NCBI GenBank assembly: GCA_016906335.1
Contig: JADEYG010000002.1
Span: 248,001 to 312,000 of the forward strand
Source of the DNA: Novakomyces olei
Lineage: Eukaryota > Ascomycota > Novakomycetes > Novakomycetales > Novakomycetaceae
Length of the DNA: 64,000 bases
Direction of reading: 5' to 3'
Below the pieces are notes generated by a model. That model had not been told where the DNA came from. It did no database searches and worked only from the letters and a program-made list of their open reading frames with translations. Made by a program: the position numbers and the translations under genes. Each line of letters starts with the position of its first letter. Positions within the stretch are counted from its first letter, which is position 1. Of this stretch, positions 1 to 11,008 are shown piece by piece.

Positions 1-2215
1 AAGACCCGGCGAGGGTGCATTTCGTCATAAGGGAATGAAAAGTACGCAAGAAAAGTGGAAGCAGACACTGTCACAAGTAGGAAAAAGGAAATTGCCCGGG
101 CAAAAGAACGTCTAGATTGTGAGGCTGGTCCTGATTGGGAGCAGCTGTACACCAGTCTTACAGAATAAGCGGGTAAAAAGGGAAGAGTAAGGAAAACTGA
201 GCCGGCAACAAGGACAGCAATGATATTGTCCACCGGTGAATCCTCGCCGAGTCGGCCTGTAAGAGGAACAAAGATGTCCAGCACACCAACGACACTTTCT
301 ACACCCAAAACAAGTGGAACAAAGGCAGCAATAAAATAGGTAACGACGCTAATCGGCGCTGACTCGCCTTGCTTCGTCTTGGGGGCAAGCAGTATATCAT
401 TCAGGGCCAGAGCAATGAGCAAATTATAGCCCAGAATACACGTCCAATAGGAACTTGCAATGGGGGTGAGAGAAATGAGAGCGTAAAATAGAGTACTGGC
501 CAGGAAAACTGACCTTTCCAGGTCAAATTTTGTGGAAGCGCTGGCGGCTTTTCTAGACTGGCGGCTGTAAAAGAGGAGAGCAGTACCCACATAAGTGGTC
601 AGTACCAGGGGAACATAGATCAGCAAAGGCAGGGACTCGTTGCGGAACCAAATCATACTCTTGTCCAGGACAAAAGAGAACAGGGCCGCGTGGGCATTGC
701 ACACAAGCTGCATTGCAACAAAGGTGCCGACATAGAAGAGCAAGGAGTGTATAAAGATACTAACACCAGCGGCAGAATGAAAGTTTAGGGAAATGTAAAA
801 GACGACAAGGCTAATAAGGACGCGGCTAGCGACCTCGCTTGTCTGCAAACTGTACACAAAAATCAGCCGGTTGAGTACAGAGAAGAAGACTGTGTCATGC
901 GATTCGGTGATCGTGGCAATCTCGACGTCCTTTTGTACCAAGTGTTGCAGGATAGCCAGTACGTTCTCCCCAAAATGCTGAGTTGTACCCGGCTGCACAT
1001 ACTGCACACGATCATTGTCGGTATGGTAAAAATAGCTGTGCCCAACAACTGCCATGTCAAGGCCTGTAAGGTTCCCATAGTCGGCAAACATACGAAAATC
1101 TGTGTCGGACAAGATGAGCCCGGTAGCAAAGATATCAGAAGCCATTACAGTACCATAGGGTCTGGGCACTTTGGAGTAGGCATTGATCATTTCCTTGCTG
1201 GAGGCCTGGAAGAGAATCTCGCTGCCTGAAACACCACAGGCTTCCAGGTTGACTACTGCCCGAATCGTATCTTTCCAATGATGATTGACAATAAAGCCAT
1301 GGCTTGCGTCCTGTAGACTCTCCTCTGCGTCGTTGAACAAAAAGATTAGAGAATGGTGCAGCCGCTGAGGGCTATGCGTAAAGATACGGATTGCCTCGAG
1401 CATGATGGCAATGCCCATAGCATCGTCAGCGGCTCCAGGACTGGGCAGTGTGGAGTCAATATGCGCGTTTATAAGAATAGCATCGCGCTTGCTCTCTTCC
1501 GTCCCATCGCTCAGCCGTACAATAACGTTGCGCAAGCCGTGATAACGTTTAAAGACGGGCTCTGCCGGTTAGATCAAGGAACTTGCAAATAGATAACGAA
1601 AAAATAATAATAAATAAATAATAATAAATAAATAATAAATAATAAATAATGAACTCCGATGACAAACAATAGATAGTTGTATCGTTCGGTTCATGTTGAT
1701 GGATTAAAACAATCGTATAGCCGCACGCAGAGGGAAACCTTACTATTCATAAAATCAAGGCGGTGTGAGCCGTCACAGTCTTGCAACTCAATCTCAAAAC
1801 TGTGCAGTCCATTGTAAGGAGACTCCTCGTACTGCTCACGCAGCCGTTCGATTTCTTCGACTAAAAAATGCCGTGCGTTTATATGCTCCTTTGTGCCTAC
1901 GGTACGGTACCCGTATACTTCCGAGAGCACATGCATATAGTCGAAAGCCTTTGCTTCACTAAACTGAGCGGCTCCAGTGACCGCATCGTACAACTCCGTC
2001 TGTGGCGTCGGCAGATCGTAGTGTAAGCGTAACGAAATCTGTTACAAAGTTAATCAGCATTCGGCGATGAAAAGACGACTCGAAAAAAAAGATTGAAATA
2101 ATAATTAACTTACAGCAATTATAGCAACACAGTAGATGATAAAGGCGTATAATGCAGTTACACGCTGAGCGGATCCCTGCGGCTTCGATCCGGGCTTTTC
2201 CGCCTTTTGGCCCAT
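1..2215 (-). CDS. PFF1: Pff1-type vacuolar membrane M28 metalloprotease, 3' end cut by window
   Basis: Zinc aminopeptidase-like membrane protease of the Pff1/FXNA (ERMP1) family, expected in the vacuolar membrane. The minus strand reads as three exons, 2215-2114, 2038-1744 and 1561 to beyond position 1, joined in frame. The start ATG at 2215 opens MGQKAEK followed by one hydrophobic anchor (ALYAFIIYCVAIIAV). The luminal peptidase domain shows HIDSTLPSPGAADDAMG (first His and bridging Asp of M28) and FNDAEES (catalytic and metal Glu). Several hydrophobic segments follow (for example LISLVVFYISL and LLIYVPLVLTTYVGTALLFY), as in the multi-pass C-terminal half of the family. At least 653 residues are present and the protein runs off the window. 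Intron 2 is 182 nt and carries a TAAATAAT-type microsatellite. The alternative, an ER-located ERMP1 homologue, has the same chemistry. Confidence 0.85.
1590..1660. repeat. AATAAATAATAAT microsatellite inside PFF1 intron 2
   Basis: A run of AATAAT and AATAAATA units fills the middle of the second PFF1 intron. It is plain low-complexity sequence and lies outside the splice signals. Confidence 0.7.
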
Positions 2216-2771
2216 TGTGCAAAGCCTCGATGATTCGATAGAAACCGCAATTCTTTGGGCGGATACAAAAGGTCCTCTTTCAACTTTGAGTTCGGGTATT
2301 TCGTAGTATCTGGTAATAGTGTGAACAAGACGAATATATATGAATATACAGATGAATATATACAATAGCAATAATATGGTGCTCACATTAATTTTCAGTT
2401 TGCCGGCGTTTAGTATCAATAATGGCAAAGTATAAATGAGTTCTAATGATTGAACAGTTCAATAATTCAATGTTTCAATATCCAGTTGGAGTCAATATTT
2501 GACGCTGGCGTTTCTTGTACAATATGGTGCGTTTTAACCTGCTAAAACATACGTTTTCCCGGGACAAGTTTGAGTCGGCTCGCGCACGTCGAAACTTACA
2601 TAGAATGTTTCACGTAATAAACGATATATATTCCTACAATACTATACTTTTTACGGGATTATAAGATGTGACACTTGCTACCCGTCCGAATTATCCGAGG
2701 TACCTTGGACAAAGTTGTAATATCTTTTAGACATTCCCATATATTACTCGTGCCGGTCGGCAGGCGCGGCA
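2216..2771. other. Intergenic gap between PFF1 start and UPRTase end
   Basis: No convincing ORF or RNA. The stretch is AT-rich, with TATATA-like tracts around 2330-2350, and would hold the PFF1 promoter and the UPRTase 3' UTR. Confidence 0.5.
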
Positions 2772-3837
2772 CTATATAGTGCTTGTACTGTAAAGGCGGT
2801 CCCCAATATCTCCAATGCTGTAGGGTTAGCTGGCAATACGTGTATGCACAAACAAGTCAATTACCCTGGACTTATGTAGCCACGATCGTTTAGACTGGGA
2901 TCCGTGTGTCCCACGATAAAGTGGACGTTACTGTAGTCGCGCTCAAGTTCATCAAGAGCTGGCTTGGCCGCCAAGATTGCAGCAAACACTATCTTGCGTA
3001 CACCTGCTTCCAGTAAAATATCAATCACTGCCCGCGCCGTATTGCCTGTTGCGATACAAGGATCTACGATAAAGGCAATGTCGCAACGAGTGCCTCGCAC
3101 AGAGTACGGGATCTTGTTATAATATTCGACTGCTTTTAGTATTCAAACTTTGCATAAATTGGGGGTTTGTTTAAACCGTGAAATTCGTGTTTAAAGATGA
3201 CAAGGGTCGCATGAGCAAAAGGTCAAACGAACAAAGGTCACATGAATAAAGGATCAAAGGAATAAAGGATCAAAGGATCAAAGGATCAAAGGAATAAAGG
3301 ATCAAAGGAATAAAAGCTCAGATGAATAAAAGCTCTCGACTAAAATTAAAGTGAAGAAAACAAATCTGTATGCCGAACACAGTGTCAGCATACTGGTAGG
3401 ACCATACCTGCAGCAAGTGTAGACTTTTCTCTAAAAATACCGAGGTGGTGCACACTGGTAGTTTCCGGTAGCGTTTCCAGGAAGGCTGATAGTTAGACAA
3501 AGCCAGAATTCAGTAAGCGTACCTTCAGTCATCGAAAGTCCGGACCGGAGGACCGGGATAAGTGCACAATTGGAGTCCTCTGGCTCTACAAACGCTTCGG
3601 CTTCTTTGGCGAGAACCGAGGCTGCCTGCTTTACTAGTGCCCTGTGTGTGTTAGACGGAGCCACAGGGAAACCCAAGACTAAACTGGCCTAGCACGAGCT
3701 TAAGCTACTCCCTTCCACTGACTTGCTATGATTTCCCAGCTCTTTGCACAATCCTACCTCACTTGCTTCGGGCTCAGACTCTGGTCCCGCAGTTTGCTAA
3801 CAAGCGGCTCCACAGCCCTGTCAGTTGAAGCCGTCAT
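2772..3837 (-). CDS. urg2: Uracil phosphoribosyltransferase (UPRTase)
   Basis: Makes UMP from uracil and PRPP. Five exons on the minus strand, 3837-3758, 3641-3523, 3485-3408, 3129-2865 and 2817-2772, give a 195-residue protein with all phases consistent. Family signatures are IPVLRSGLSMTE, HHLGIFREKSTLAAVEYYNK, the PRPP loop FIVDPCIATGNTA, and the C-terminal SPGIGDIGDRL uracil-binding end. The length is slightly under the usual ~210. The start is the ATG after an A-run at 3837. Intron 2 is only 37 nt with branch TCTAAC. Intron 3 (278 nt) holds an 8-bp tandem repeat. The gene is divergent from URC4, the partner seen in uracil-catabolism (urc/urg) gene sets of S. pombe and Lachancea kluyveri, so a catabolism-linked UPRTase (urg2/URC6 type) is more likely than the general FUR1. 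That assignment is inference. Confidence 0.88.
3225..3335. repeat. 8-bp tandem repeat (GGATCAAA/GGAATAAA) in UPRTase intron 3
   Basis: About a dozen 8-bp units alternate between GGATCAAA and GGAATAAA with decaying copies at both edges. The array lies wholly inside the third UPRTase intron and explains that intron's length. Confidence 0.85.
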
Positions 3838-4395
3838 TTTTTTGTTCCGAGTTGCGTGCTATATGAACGAAAAGTTAGGCCTTGATAATGCCTTGATTTT
3901 GGCTCTTTATCGGCCCTATATACCCTAACTGCCTTATCGTCGCCGCCTTTTCAATACCGCAGTATCCCGTGTCGTCCTTTTTATACACCACGCCTTGTGT
4001 GGGCGGTCCCTGTCGAAACGGGAAAGCGGAGCTCGGAGAGTGCCGAGTATTAAAATTATACAATGTTTTTTAATAACCATAAAGGCAATAATAATGATAA
4101 AAGATAGGGCGGGAAGAGGGAAAGACCATCCAGACTTGTCCTCTCGACTTTTTCGTCTTGTTATCTCGTAGCTTTAAGGCACTTGCCGATCTATAGAACG
4201 TTGCTGACAAAAGAGTATATCAAGCACCCTCATACTCTCAATTGGCACCAGTTTGTTGTAGCCTGCACTTGGCTTGGAGTGAACTCTGTTTGATTAAGCT
4301 GAAAAGGCCGCACAGTCAAGATCTTTTGCGTTTTTCTGCCTCGATAAAGCAGTCAATTCAAAAGGTTGTCAGAGATTACAGCAGCGGCAGTGGCA
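3838..4395. promoter_or_regulatory. Shared divergent promoter of UPRTase and URC4
   Basis: About 560 bp separate the two start codons. On the UPRTase side a TATA-like stretch (CCTATATACCCTAAC, 3915-3929) overlaps an ACCCTAAC motif. At 4032-4047 there is an inverted repeat CTCGGAGAGTGCCGAG, a CGG-N6-CCG dyad of the kind bound by fungal zinc-cluster factors. Urc2 in Lachancea kluyveri is such a factor and controls URC genes; its use here is inference. Confidence 0.5.
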
Positions 4396-6039
4396 ATGGC
4401 TTCAGTCGCGGAAGAAATTCAATACCTGCGCTCTCTCAAAGCAGTGAGAGAACGTGCAAACAAGGTGTTTGCTAAAGGTAAGTCAAATGCAATTTGGAAA
4501 CTGTTATTGGCGCTTGTGTCGTATTGGAGATACGTTTATCATTGCGTCTCCTCGTTACCGTCTGACGATTTTCTGCTAATTTTTAATTTATTATTTGTTC
4601 TAATGCTTGTGTCTATTACGTACGCAGTTCCACGACTAACAGCCAGCCGAGCAAAACGAGCTACAGGCATTTCATTATAATGCATCTGCAATCGATGCTG
4701 TCGTGAATTATGTCACTGACAACATTACAAGTAGTTATCCTGATACCAGTCTTATCCCACCACATGGACGAGCGGCACATTTAAACGCTGGAGGAGTCGG
4801 CCGTCTCCAACAAATGCAGTCGAAATGGGACTGCGACCCTGGCCAGGTTACAGTTCGGTTACTTGATCTCACTGTGGTCTCTGTACTTATTGACGCTGGC
4901 GCCGGAAACGAGTGGAAGTTTACTGAGGCCAATGGAGCGTACTTTAGCCGAAGCGAGGGCATTGCTGTGGCCAGTGTACACATGTTTGAAGCTGGCCTGT
5001 TTTCCAAAGACAAAAAGACCTGTCAAGTTGATGCAATAGGACTGCAAAATTTAACGCTTGAGCAATTCCAATCTGGCTTACAGCATGGACCGGGGAACGA
5101 AATGGTTGGCACGCAGGGCCGTTTTGAATTACTCCAAAAATTGGGTAAAATAATGACCAAAACCCCGGAATATTTTGGCCCTGACGGCCGTCCTGGCTGC
5201 ATACTTGATTACTTGACGGCGCAGTATGGGGATGAAATCCCGGCTAGTGCTTTATGGAAGGTCTTGACTGAAGGCTTAGGTGGAGTATGGCCCGTACGAA
5301 CTCTGTTTTATGGCCAGAATCTTGGTGACGCTTGGCCGTGCCGAGTACTCGATCAAAGCTCTGAGTTTTTGAGCATTCAACCGTTTCATAAATTAACACA
5401 ATGGATGGCTTACTCGCTAATTATTCCCATCGAAGAGTCTGGGCGGAAAATTGTGGGCAAGGAGGATTTTACAGTATGCCATGAAATTCATGTTTTCTTG
5501 TTTTTTTTTCTTCTTTTTTTTTGTTTTTTAATAATGTGTTGCCATCTGCTTTGTTTATGCTACGTATACTAATTCAAGGCATTGCCCGAGTACCGGAATG
5601 GAGGCCTTCTCGTGGACATGGGAGTATTACAATTAAAGCAGAATGTCTTGGAAAAGGCGGAATTTAGCACTGATACAGAACGTATTCCTCTCTTTGAGGG
5701 CTCATCGGAGGTTATAGTAGAATGGAGAGCCATGACTGTTGCTATTATTGATCGACTTCTTCCTCTTGTTAATAAAAGGCTTGGCGGGAAAGGCCTGATA
5801 TTGGCGCAACTTTTGGAAGCCGGGACCTGGACGGTATTGTTCATTCTTTATTTTTTTTGATTCTTCTTTATTTATTTATTTATTTATTTAATTTTTCGTT
5901 TTCCTCATTTTTTCATTTTATGAATTTTCCCTAAATTATTTACTAATCATAGTCCGGGCGCAAAATTGCTGCTTCCCTGAGACCTATCGGCAAAGGCCCT
6001 CCTATCAACCTCGTGAATAGTGACGGTGCCCTTTTCTAA
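4396..6039 (+). CDS. URC4: Urc4/Urg3 uracil catabolism protein (DUF1688)
   Basis: Member of the Urc4/Urg3 (DUF1688) family required for the fungal URC pathway, which breaks down uracil through a ribosylated intermediate. The exact reaction of Urc4 is not settled. Four exons, 4396-4477, 4647-5473, 5579-5833 and 5953-6039, give 416 residues, the usual family length. Recognisable stretches are YLRSLKAVRERANKVF, HGRAAHLNAGGVGR, the central AGAGNEWKF, the VGTQGRFELLQKLG block, and the C-terminal IVEWRAMTVAIIDRLLP and LEAGTWT...GRKIAASLRP. Introns 2 and 3 end in TACTAATTCAAG and TACTAATCATAG. Intron 1 has its ACTAAC only a few bases before the chosen CCAG acceptor. An earlier TTG in frame at 4366 is ignored. 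The gene is divergently paired with UPRTase, so the two likely share regulation by uracil. Confidence 0.92.
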
Positions 6040-7095
6040 ATAGTGTGGCATTATAAGTTTAGAGCAATAATAAATTATATTATGGAAAGCATCAAAAGTA
6101 GATATCAAGTGACGACGATAATTGCGGGTTGACTGTATATTGCAAGTGCTACAGGTGATAAGTATCATTCGCTGTTCACTGTGTCCATTTGATACAAAAA
6201 ATATTTCCTCCTACAGCTTGGTCCTATATAGTCGAGAAACGTCAGCGACACTAAGTTCTAAGACATATCAGTATCAGGTCTACTGTAGAATACTGACTCG
6301 AGCAATAAGTGAATATTTAATATAATACATGACTCGAGATCTGCAATTCATTACTGCCAAACACCTGGGAGTTGCCGCAAATTATGGCTTGGCGAATTCC
6401 AAAACTCGCTCGGGTGTACCCGAATCCAAAAACACGCGAACTACCGATAAGTGGGCTGGCTCAATACACGGCAGTACCCGTGTTTGTACAGTTACATGAA
6501 AAGATCAGCATAATATAGTATAAAATGGGGACTAAGTAATATAGGAGATATTAAGCGCACGCGTACCCGTGTATTTGGAAGGAGCAGTATGATGAAATAT
6601 TGCCTTAGTATATATTGATATAATTAATGTGGCAATCACAAAATTGTGGCATAAAGTAAAAGGTACAGCGTATTTTTGTGATAGATAACATTATACAATG
6701 GAACGCCGTCCGAGCATTAAAATTAATTTTAGAGAGACATTGGGCATGTAAAATGCAGTATTTTTGAAAATCATGGCTCGCTGGCTGGGATATATTGACC
6801 ATTTTATGTTCAAAAGACTGATGGGTAGAGAATTATATACGATGCGTCCATTTTTGCAAAGGTGATGAAAAACATGTCTAACCATCGCGATTATACGCAA
6901 TTGACCGCCTTCCTACTGATATAAATCTGGCCAAACTCATATAAATTATTTTTTACTATTTTGTACCTGATTCTCCCCTTTTTAATGAATCCATTTTGGA
7001 TTATATCGCAAAAAGTCAACGAAACATTACGGCACTATTTGAGACACGTCTAAAGATATCCAATTCAATGCTTTATCTATCTATGTCTCCCCAAC
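6040..7095. other. 1.06 kb convergent intergenic gap
   Basis: Lies between the 3' ends of URC4 and NOP2. I see no supported protein gene: the best ORF is a 53-codon plus-strand frame at 6329-6490 without known motifs. A weak box C/D-like pair (GTGATGA near 6863, CTGA near 6917) is noted as a possibility only. Confidence 0.5.
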
Positions 7096-9072
7096 TCAAA
7101 CAGTATTGTCCGTGATCCCCTTCTTTTTCCTCCATCGTCGCTTCGCCTTTTCAATAAGCTCACTATCCTCATTATCATCGAACGGCGACGTTTTCTTTTG
7201 CGCCGTACTTTTGCCCACTCCCAGATCGGAAGAGGCCAGAGTATCCTGCTGTACCATCTTTACGCCCTTTGCCAAAGGAGCGTAATCTTGCTCTTCTTCA
7301 CCCTCAGCAACCGCAGCTTCCTGACTCGTGGGAATCTTGTTGGATACCTTTTTAAATTTTGCCACAAAGAACCCATCCATATTATGAACATGGGGAAAGT
7401 ACCGCCGAGTGAGTTTCATTCGCGGATGGAACCTCTTTTCCCTAAACCTCACAAACCCCTCTCGGCCAAAAGGAATTTCTGTATCCACCAGCTTTACATT
7501 TGGCCGTTTTTTCAAAGCGTATTCAACAACAGCTTCATCCTCATCAACCAGGACCGAGCAAGTTGAATAAACAATAACTCCGCCGTGTTTTGAATGCGCG
7601 TCACACGAATCAATCGCACTCAGCAGTAACTGTCTCTGTAAATGTGATAATAAATCCAAATCATGAGCAGATTTCGTGGCCTTTACCGACTGATCTTTAG
7701 CAATGACGCCCGTACCTGAACATGGCGCATCCAACAAAACACGATCAAAGCCGCCCAGGACATGTTCTGGGAACTGACGGCCATCGTAATTGCACACAAT
7801 AGTATTACGTACACCCAGCCGGTGGATATTAGCAGCCAGAGCCTTGCACCGATCTTTGCTAGCATCATTCGCAAAGATAACACCCGTGTTCTTCTGCAGG
7901 GCAGCTACAAAAGTGACCTTGCCGCCAGGAGCAGAAGACATATCGAGAATCCTTTCATGGGGTTGAGGGCCCAGGGCCATTACAGGCAAAAAAGAACTGG
8001 CCGCCTGCAGGATATAGTGTCCCGAAAGGTACTCGGGAGTTGCACCCAGGGGAACCTGCGAGTCAAATACCTGTAATCCTACTTTACTCCATTTGCCCAG
8101 AGGCTCAAGCGACACTCCACGGTTAATCAGAGCCTGAGCCAATTCCCGACGCTGTGTTTTCAGTGTGTTTGTACGAATGGTCACGGGCCGGGCGACTTCA
8201 TTTGCCTCCATGAACTCGACGGCTTCAGCAGGTGTAAACATGCTGAGAAACTTTTCCGCCAGAAATTCGTTATACCCATAGTACTCACAGACATCCGACT
8301 GTAATTGCTGAGTGTACTCTGCGCGGCTCCGACCAGGTTCTGCCAAATCCTTAAATGAGGCGAGAACCCTAACAATTTCTTGGATTCGTAGTTGCAATGA
8401 CTGTACGCTCGTAGTCCCTGCGAGTTTGGTGCCAGAGCCGTCCTCAGTTTCCTCTTGGTCATCAAGTGCTGGAGCATCAGGTAAAATTTTAGGCCTCTCA
8501 GGTATATTACTAGTCATTAATTCCGCCTCTGCCTCTAATGCTTCACGCTCCGCTTTGTCTTCCAATTTTTGGGATAAGGCTTCCATGTTTGCTGCCGTCA
8601 ATTCTTCCTCGTCTGCAGAGTCATCGTCGCTACTGAAATCTGGAGCTTCCTGTTCATCAGAGTCAAAAACAGAATCCTGTTCATTTTCTTCAGAAAGCGA
8701 AATCTCTGAAACTGATCCTGCTTCGTCGCTGCCACTCGTGCCATCTAAATCCTCGAGATTTTCATATTCATCGACTTGCTCAACTTTTGCGTCTTCACTC
8801 TCCTCGTCACTGCCATCACTAAAAAGTGTCATACGCTGCGCTTCCACAGCTTTATGATTGTCAGCTTTCACGGTTTTCGCAGGTCGCTGCTCAGGCTCGC
8901 GCTCTACAGATTTCCGTTTCTTTTTATCTGGTAAGGCTGCCGATCGAGCGTTACTGCTCGCCTTTGGCTTTTGAGAGCCGTTTGACGCTTTCGATTTTTT
9001 TGCATTTTTTTCTGCGTAAAACTCGCCCAGCGATGGCGGCGCTTTTTGCTTTCGTTCGGCGTGGCGACCCAT
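7096..9072 (-). CDS. NOP2: 25S rRNA cytosine-C5 methyltransferase Nop2
   Basis: Nucleolar NOL1/NOP2 (NSUN1) enzyme. In yeast it methylates a cytosine of 25S rRNA and is needed for 60S assembly. Single exon, 658 residues, slightly longer than yeast Nop2. The N-terminal ~200 residues are charged and low in complexity, with K-rich then acidic blocks, as in nucleolar factors. The catalytic core follows: an AdoMet site DMSSAPGGK near residue 380, the motif IV loop LLDAPCSGTGVI with its Pro-Cys near 450, and motif VI VIVYSTCSV with the nucleophile Cys near 503. The tail is Lys/Arg-rich (KAKRRWRKKKG). The start ATG at 9072 is the first in frame and gives MGRHAERKQKAPPSLGEFY, typical for the family. 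Cofilin lies divergently 560 bp upstream. Confidence 0.97.
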   Translation of the reverse strand: MGRHAERKQKAPPSLGEFYAEKNAKKSKASNGSQKPKASSNARSAALPDKKKRKSVEREPEQRPAKTVKADNHKAVEAQRMTLFSDGSDEESEDAKVEQVDEYENLEDLDGTSGSDEAGSVSEISLSEENEQDSVFDSDEQEAPDFSSDDDSADEEELTAANMEALSQKLEDKAEREALEAEAELMTSNIPERPKILPDAPALDDQEETEDGSGTKLAGTTSVQSLQLRIQEIVRVLASFKDLAEPGRSRAEYTQQLQSDVCEYYGYNEFLAEKFLSMFTPAEAVEFMEANEVARPVTIRTNTLKTQRRELAQALINRGVSLEPLGKWSKVGLQVFDSQVPLGATPEYLSGHYILQAASSFLPVMALGPQPHERILDMSSAPGGKVTFVAALQKNTGVIFANDASKDRCKALAANIHRLGVRNTIVCNYDGRQFPEHVLGGFDRVLLDAPCSGTGVIAKDQSVKATKSAHDLDLLSHLQRQLLLSAIDSCDAHSKHGGVIVYSTCSVLVDEDEAVVEYALKKRPNVKLVDTEIPFGREGFVRFREKRFHPRMKLTRRYFPHVHNMDGFFVAKFKKVSNKIPTSQEAAVAEGEEEQDYAPLAKGVKMVQQDTLASSDLGVGKSTAQKKTSPFDDNEDSELIEKAKRRWRKKKGITDNTV

Positions 9073-9631
9073 ACTGATCGAGTGGGCTCACTTCACGCTG
9101 GAATTGCCTATTACAATTCTTTTTTTTTCTTTAAACAAAAATTTACACTTTAATCAACCATTGATATTGGCCATACATTAAATGGAAAGCGTACTATCGT
9201 ATCGCAACGTATGCTTGATATTACCATATATTATATTCGTTATTGACTTTATACTGTCTTTTAATATACTGTCCTTAATATACTGTCCTTAATATACTGT
9301 CCTTTAATACTGTTTTTCAATATACTGGCTTTTAATGTACTGCCTTTTATTATACCGTTCTTTAATATACTGTCTTCTAACATATTATATTTTAATATGC
9401 CGTCTCTTCATAAGTTGTCCGATTCATACCCTTCATATTATATACTGTACTAGCGCAACGTATACACTACGTAACGCAAAATAAGCGTACTATACAATAC
9501 CCACGCGAAAACACCCTGACGAAACGAGAAAACACGGAATCAAAATCACACACACTCACACGCACAACACACGGAGGCGATTTCAACTCTGTCAATTTCG
9601 ATATTGGAGAAATTTAAGAACCTGAAGCAAA
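9073..9631. other. NOP2/COF1 divergent promoter region with degenerate tandem repeat
   Basis: No gene. Roughly 9240-9420 holds about ten imperfect 14-17 bp copies of a TTTAATATACTGTCC unit. The remainder is AT-rich with short CA tracts just before cofilin. Confidence 0.65.
9240..9420. repeat. Degenerate minisatellite, unit near TTTAATATACTGTCCT
   Basis: Successive copies of ATACTGTC(C/T)TT(T)AAT differ by one to four bases and drift in length. This suggests an old tandem array in the intergenic promoter region. Confidence 0.75.
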
Positions 9632-10204
9632 ATGTCTTCCGGTGTCGCTTTGGATCCAGAGTGCCTTGAGTCCTTTGAGGAGCTTAAATTGGGCAAAAAA
9701 TTGGCCTATGTCATTTTTTGTTTGAGTGACGACCTCTGTAAGTTTGTTGATCTCTTGTGTTTGTAAAGTGCAAGTTTATTCCCTTCAATGGTCGAGCGCC
9801 TGTGATAAGATTGACTGGATTTGTGTCTTCTTTACCTCAATTTCGTGCAGGACTCGTTCCAATATGAAATTTGCTAGTTTAATGCTGACTTTGCACCAGC
9901 CAAGATTGTCGTCGAATCCAAGTCTGATGACAAGGATTACGAGAGCTTTATTGGAAAGCTACCAGAAAATGACTGCCGCTATGCTGTCTTTGATTTCGAA
10001 TACCAAGACGGAGACATTATGCGCAACAAGATTGTGTTTGTCTCGTGGAGCCCAGATACATCCAAGATTAAGCACAAGATGGTCTACGCTTCTAGCAAAG
10101 ATGTGCTGCGCCGTCCGCTGCAAGGCATTGGCTGTGATGTGCAGGGAACTGATCTTTCAGAAGTGTCTCGTGATGCCGTCACGGAAAGACTTACGCGCAA
10201 ATAG
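9632..10204 (+). CDS. COF1: Cofilin (ADF/cofilin actin-severing factor)
   Basis: Cytosolic actin filament severing and depolymerising protein. Two exons, 9632-9737 and 9900-10204, give 136 residues, close to the 143 of yeast Cof1. The N-terminus MSSGVALDPECLESFEELKL carries the Ser-rich start and SGVA motif of cofilins. Further hallmarks are FIGKLPENDCRYAVFDFEY, IVFVSWSPDTSKIKHKMVYA (the long actin-binding helix region) and GTDLSEVSRDAV. The intron (162 nt) is placed early in the gene, with donor GTAAGT and acceptor GCACCAG. An upstream CAG at 9850 would break the frame. Confidence 0.96.
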
Positions 10205-10368
10205 GATTAAATAATATTTCTATCTCGTTATTAGGCCTTACTAAATTCAGCAGCTTGCCTGAGTAAAATACATTTAAATTTCCGTCCTTTAAAGCTTTTA
10301 TTATTTACATAGACGCATAAGGAGTAGATTGAGTAAGGGCGTAAATGACATGAAGGCTGCTGCATAAA

Positions 10369-10917
10369 CTAGATGTCAAATTCGTCATCATCATCCTCTG
10401 GCCGACGATTATACTATCCGTGTCAAAAACGAATCCGGCAAGGCAGACTTACCACAATCTTGGGCCTTTGCTGTTCCTGACCCGCGGAGATTTGCTCAAG
10501 TAAGCCAATGAGCTCATCCTCCGAAACCTTTTGGCGAATTTGCCCCGATTTTGCCATTCTGACTAGCAATTCTTCAATGCCTGGATTATGATTAGCCTTA
10601 GCGCACACGCACCGGGCTTACTCTTTGCTCTATCTTGTCGGACCAAGGAGATACGATTTAAGCGGTCGCGTGCAGCCGGCTGCAGAATTTGGCTTAGGAT
10701 GTTGTACCGTGCATCTGCCTCTTTGTCCCTTGCCACGTTAGTCCAGACTCTGTTATAAGCTGCCTTGATCTCACGTTGCTGCTGCTCCTGCCGCTGGAGC
10801 ACCTTCTCCGCCCTAAATATTAGTGAATAATAAGCATTGGCACAAGCATACCCCCGCCGACTTGCGCAATTCAGCTAGTCGCTGCTGTCGAATGGCCGCT
10901 AACTCGTCCTCGTCCAT
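10369..10917 (-). CDS. PDCD5: PDCD5/TFAR19 family DNA-binding-fold protein
   Basis: Small PDCD5-family protein (yeast relative Ymr074c). The family has a three-helix fold and has been tied to prefoldin/CCT and apoptosis. Four exons, 10917-10852, 10805-10622, 10580-10453 and 10413-10369, give 140 residues in frame. Matching blocks are MDEDELAAIRQQRLAELRK, YNILSQILQPAARDRLNRIS, SIEELLVRMAKSGQIRQKVS and the acidic tail YNRRPEDDDDEFDI. The first acceptor is less certain: the AG after TTTAG shifts frame, so I use the next AG (GGCGGAG). A 13-residue stretch with no family match (AYNRVWTNVARDK) sits in the glutamine-rich linker. Confidence 0.85.
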
Positions 10918-10947
10918 CTTGCACGTTCAAGATTTACGCAGAAAGCG

Positions 10948-11007
<60 letters not shown>
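10948..11007. repeat. (TAT)n trinucleotide microsatellite
   Basis: About 19 uninterrupted TTA/TAT units lie just upstream of PDCD5, between it and the MINDY gene. It is likely polymorphic in length. Confidence 0.95.

Positions 11008-11008
<1 letters not shown>

Noticed and set aside
6329-6490. 53-codon plus-strand ORF in the URC4/NOP2 gap
   Set aside because: Short, no domain, in a convergent gap without promoter features.
9850-9899. Earlier acceptor (GTGCAG at 9850) for cofilin exon 2
   Set aside because: It introduces an in-frame TAG before the conserved KIVVESKS; the GCACCAG acceptor restores the family sequence.
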